Assembly: GCA_026982705.1 (NCBI GenBank)
Contig: JALSGP010000033.1
Span: 186,001 to 250,000, forward strand
DNA: 64,000 bases
Source of the DNA: Alphaproteobacteria bacterium
GTDB taxonomy: Bacteria > Pseudomonadota > Alphaproteobacteria > Geminicoccales > Geminicoccaceae
Reading direction: 5' to 3'
Made by a program: the position numbers and the translations under genes
Notes under the pieces: generated by a model
What the model saw: the letters and a program-made list of their open reading frames with translations, nothing else
What the model was told of the DNA's origin: nothing
Databases searched by the model: none
In this document: positions 62,308 to 64,000 of the stretch, in pieces
Layout of the letters: every line of letters begins with the position of its first letter
Position numbering within the stretch: the stretch's first letter is position 1

Positions 62308-63065
62308 GGCACCTCCTCCCCGCGGGTGACCGAGGCCACCAGCTCGCGCAGCAGCACCGCCTCCCGTTCCAGCAGCTCGCGCGAGGCGGGATCGCGCGGC
62401 GGCTCCCCCGCCGGCACCGGCACCTCCCGCAGCCGGGCCGGGCGGCCGCCCAGCACCAGCACCCGGTGGGCGAGGCGCAGCGCCTCCCGCGGGCTGTGGG
62501 TGACCAGCAGCACCGTGCGGTCCCGCAGCAGCGCCGCCGCCAGATCCTGCAGGCGGTGGCGGGTGACGGCGTCCAGTGCCGAGAAGGGCTCGTCCATCAG
62601 CACCACCGGCCGGTCCTCCATCAGCGTCCGGGCCAGCGCCACCCGTTGGCGCATGCCGCCGGAGAGCGCCGCCGGCAGGTCGTCGCCGCGGCCGGCGAGC
62701 CCCACCCGCGCCAGGAGGTCCTCCGCCCGGGCCACCAGCGCCGCACCGCGCCGCCGGCGTTGGCCACGGAGACGGAAGCCCAGCAGCACGTTCTCACGGA
62801 CGGTGAGCCAGGGCAGCAGCAGGTCCTGCTGCGCCATGAGGGCGAGACGGCCGTCCATGGGCCGGCCGTCGTCGGTGACCACGAGGCCGCCCGGCACGAG
62901 CCCGGCCAGCAGCCGCAACAGCGTGGTCTTGCCCACCCCGGAGGGGCCCAGGAGACAGGTCCAGCGGCCGGCCTCGAGGTGGAGACGCAGGTTCTCGAAC
63001 AGCAGCCGGCCGCCCAGCACCAGCCGCGGCACGCCGAGGGTGACGGCGGGCGGACGCTCAGCCAC
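62283..63065 (-). CDS. ABC transporter ATP-binding protein, ThiZ-like
   Basis: 260 residues. Walker A LLGPSGVGKTTLLRLLAG, Q-loop LMAQQDLLLPWLTVRENVLL, signature ALSGGMRQRVALARTLMEDR, Walker B VVLMDEPFSALDAVTR and switch His in VLLVTHSPREAL are intact. The sequence and neighbours match nitrate/taurine/HMP-type importer ATPases. The GTG start overlaps the stop of the upstream TRAP DctP gene by 8 bp, so both are in one transcription unit. Confidence 0.92.
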   Translation of the reverse strand: MAERPPAVTLGVPRLVLGGRLLFENLRLHLEAGRWTCLLGPSGVGKTTLLRLLAGLVPGGLVVTDDGRPMDGRLALMAQQDLLLPWLTVRENVLLGFRLRGQRRRRGAALVARAEDLLARVGLAGRGDDLPAALSGGMRQRVALARTLMEDRPVVLMDEPFSALDAVTRHRLQDLAAALLRDRTVLLVTHSPREALRLAHRVLVLGGRPARLREVPVPAGEPPRDPASRELLEREAVLLRELVASVTRGEEVPCASSAPS

Positions 63066-64000
63066 CGGTGCGCGCCTCCAGGAAGCCGGTCACCGACACC
63101 CGCGGCCAGTCGCCCAGTTCCGCCAGCATGGCGCGGTAAGAGTCGACGATGCGGGCGGCGATCCCGCCGGCGGCCGCGAGTTCCGCCAGCACCTCGGGGG
63201 CGCGGGTCCGGGCGCCGGCGATCACCTCGTCGGGAAAGCGCCGCAGCACCACGCCGTGGCGCTCCACCAGCGCCCGCAGGGCCGCCGCGTTGCGGCGTTC
63301 GCTCTCGGCCAGGGCGTAGGCGTTCTCGGCCCGGCAGGCCTCCGTCACCACCGCCCTCAGCTCCCCGTCCAGCGCCTCCCAGGCGGCGCGCGAGACGATG
63401 GCCTCGCCGGTGCCGTTCGGCTCGTGCAGACCGGGCCAGTAGTAGTATTTCGCCACCTTGTGGAAGCCGAGGGCGAGATCGCTCGCGGGACCCGCGAACT
63501 CGGCGGCGTCGATGGCACCACTCTGCAGCGCCGGCAGGATCTCGCCCGGCGGCAGCGACACCTGGACGATGCCGAAGGCGGCGTAGAGACGGCCACCGAG
63601 ACCGGGCATGCGCCAGCGCAGTCCCCTGAGGTCCGCGGCCGCGCGGATCTCGTGGCGGAACCAGCCACCCATGGACATGCCGGTGTTGCCGGCCATGAAG
63701 GGGATCACGCCGAAATCGGCATAGAGCTCCCGCCACAGCTCCCCGCCGCCGCCGTGCTCGATCCAGGCCATGTGCTCGAGGGGGGTGAGGCCCATGGGCG
63801 CGGCGGTGAAGAGGGCCGCCACCGGGGCCTTGCCGGTCCAGAAGAGGGCGGCGCTGTGCCCCATCTCGGCCACGCCGCGGCCCACCGCGTCCAGCACCTC
63901 GAAGGCCGGCACCAGCTCGCCGGCGGCGAAGAGTTCCACGGTGAGACGACCGCCGGAGAGGGCGGTGATACGTTCGGCCAGACGACGGGCGGTGACGCCG
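63058..64000 (-). CDS. TRAP transporter solute-binding protein DctP (5' partial)
   Basis: At least 313 residues; the frame stays open to the end of the window, so the N-terminus with the signal peptide is missing. Reading from the edge, ARRLAERITALSGGRLTVEL, then FAAGELVPAFEVLDAVGRGV and GHSAALFWTGKAPVAALF match TRAP periplasmic binding proteins of the TakP type, which bind 2-oxo acids. FHKVAKYYYWPGLHEPNGTG and LPALQSGAIDAAEFAGPASD agree. The family is served by DctQ and DctM membrane proteins, which must lie beyond the window if present. Its stop overlaps the ThiZ-like ATPase gene by 8 bp, an odd partner. Confidence 0.9.
   Translation of the reverse strand, partial: GVTARRLAERITALSGGRLTVELFAAGELVPAFEVLDAVGRGVAEMGHSAALFWTGKAPVAALFTAAPMGLTPLEHMAWIEHGGGGELWRELYADFGVIPFMAGNTGMSMGGWFRHEIRAAADLRGLRWRMPGLGGRLYAAFGIVQVSLPPGEILPALQSGAIDAAEFAGPASDLALGFHKVAKYYYWPGLHEPNGTGEAIVSRAAWEALDGELRAVVTEACRAENAYALAESERRNAAALRALVERHGVVLRRFPDEVIAGARTRAPEVLAELAAAGGIAARIVDSYRAMLAELGDWPRVSVTGFLEARTGG

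Noticed and set aside
60599-63065. TPP riboswitch for the ThiXYZ-like operon
   Set aside because: The three genes are packed with overlaps and an upstream gene runs out of the window, so no leader is available to inspect; I saw no thi-box sequence inside the window.

Overview
The window reads as chromosomal DNA of a very GC-rich Gram-negative bacterium, most likely an alphaproteobacterium. This rests on gene content and order: lgt-midA-pgeF, comF-grxC-DUF1178, an Rrf2-regulated sufBCDS-sufT operon without isc genes, an aerobic-type CobN, a two-domain NADP-malic enzyme, a leucine/isovalerate operon and paaABCD. Third codon positions are nearly all G or C. GTG starts are at least as common as ATG, and many neighbouring genes overlap by exactly 4 bp (ATGA, GTGA or TTGA). 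No rRNA, CRISPR array or intact insertion sequence is visible. The only RNA gene found is a tRNA-Leu(GAG). I do not name a species.

Layout. 1-8.3 kb: end of an O-antigen ligase-type gene, an AhpD-like protein, purD, bioY, a Sua5-type tRNA-modification gene, a CPA2 antiporter, a DmdC-like acyl-CoA dehydrogenase and a membrane stress-type protein. 8.3-10.4 kb (minus): HpaI-type aldolase coupled to an M19 peptidase. 10.6-13.3 kb: lgt-midA-pgeF. 13.2-16.8 kb (minus): five tightly packed genes (two related secreted proteins, a TAXI binding protein, and an ABC-2 ATPase plus permease), the most unusual unit here. 16.9-19.0 kb: alanine dehydrogenase and a DnaJ-class protein. 19.0-23.5 kb (minus): MarR regulator, enoyl-CoA hydratase, acyl-CoA dehydrogenase, an anthranilate/benzoate-type CoA ligase and RidA. 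23.6-29.5 kb: the SUF operon. 29.5-32.3 kb (minus): pyruvate kinase, type 5 uracil-DNA glycosylase, NYN-domain protein. 32.6-34.1 kb: comF, grxC, DUF1178. 34.2-37.9 kb (minus): cobN.

38.0-49.4 kb: tRNA-Leu, malic enzyme, MgtE, then a complete isovaleryl-CoA-to-acetoacetate operon (ivd, a DsbA-fold isomerase, mccB, hydratase, mccA, HMG-CoA lyase) and a small CYRTLAD protein. 49.4-52.0 kb: paaABCD behind a promoter embedded in a large dyad. 52.1-58.3 kb: small membrane proteins, an RraA/LDH2 pair facing an omega-aminotransferase, and a gamma-glutamyltransferase. 58.4-59.5 kb: an M23 peptidase. 59.5-60.4 kb: an abrupt AT-rich island with a broken Fic/Doc gene. 60.6-64.0 kb (minus): an HMP/thiamine-precursor-type ABC transporter coupled to a TRAP DctP protein that runs off the window.

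Taken together the window carries acyl-CoA catabolism (leucine, phenylacetate, an aromatic acyl-CoA branch, two further acyl-CoA dehydrogenases) interspersed with housekeeping genes. The best candidates for something undescribed are the TAXI/ABC-2/secreted-protein unit at 13.2-16.8 kb, the second TRAP-binding-protein/ABC coupling at 60.6-64.0 kb, and the dyad over the paaA promoter.
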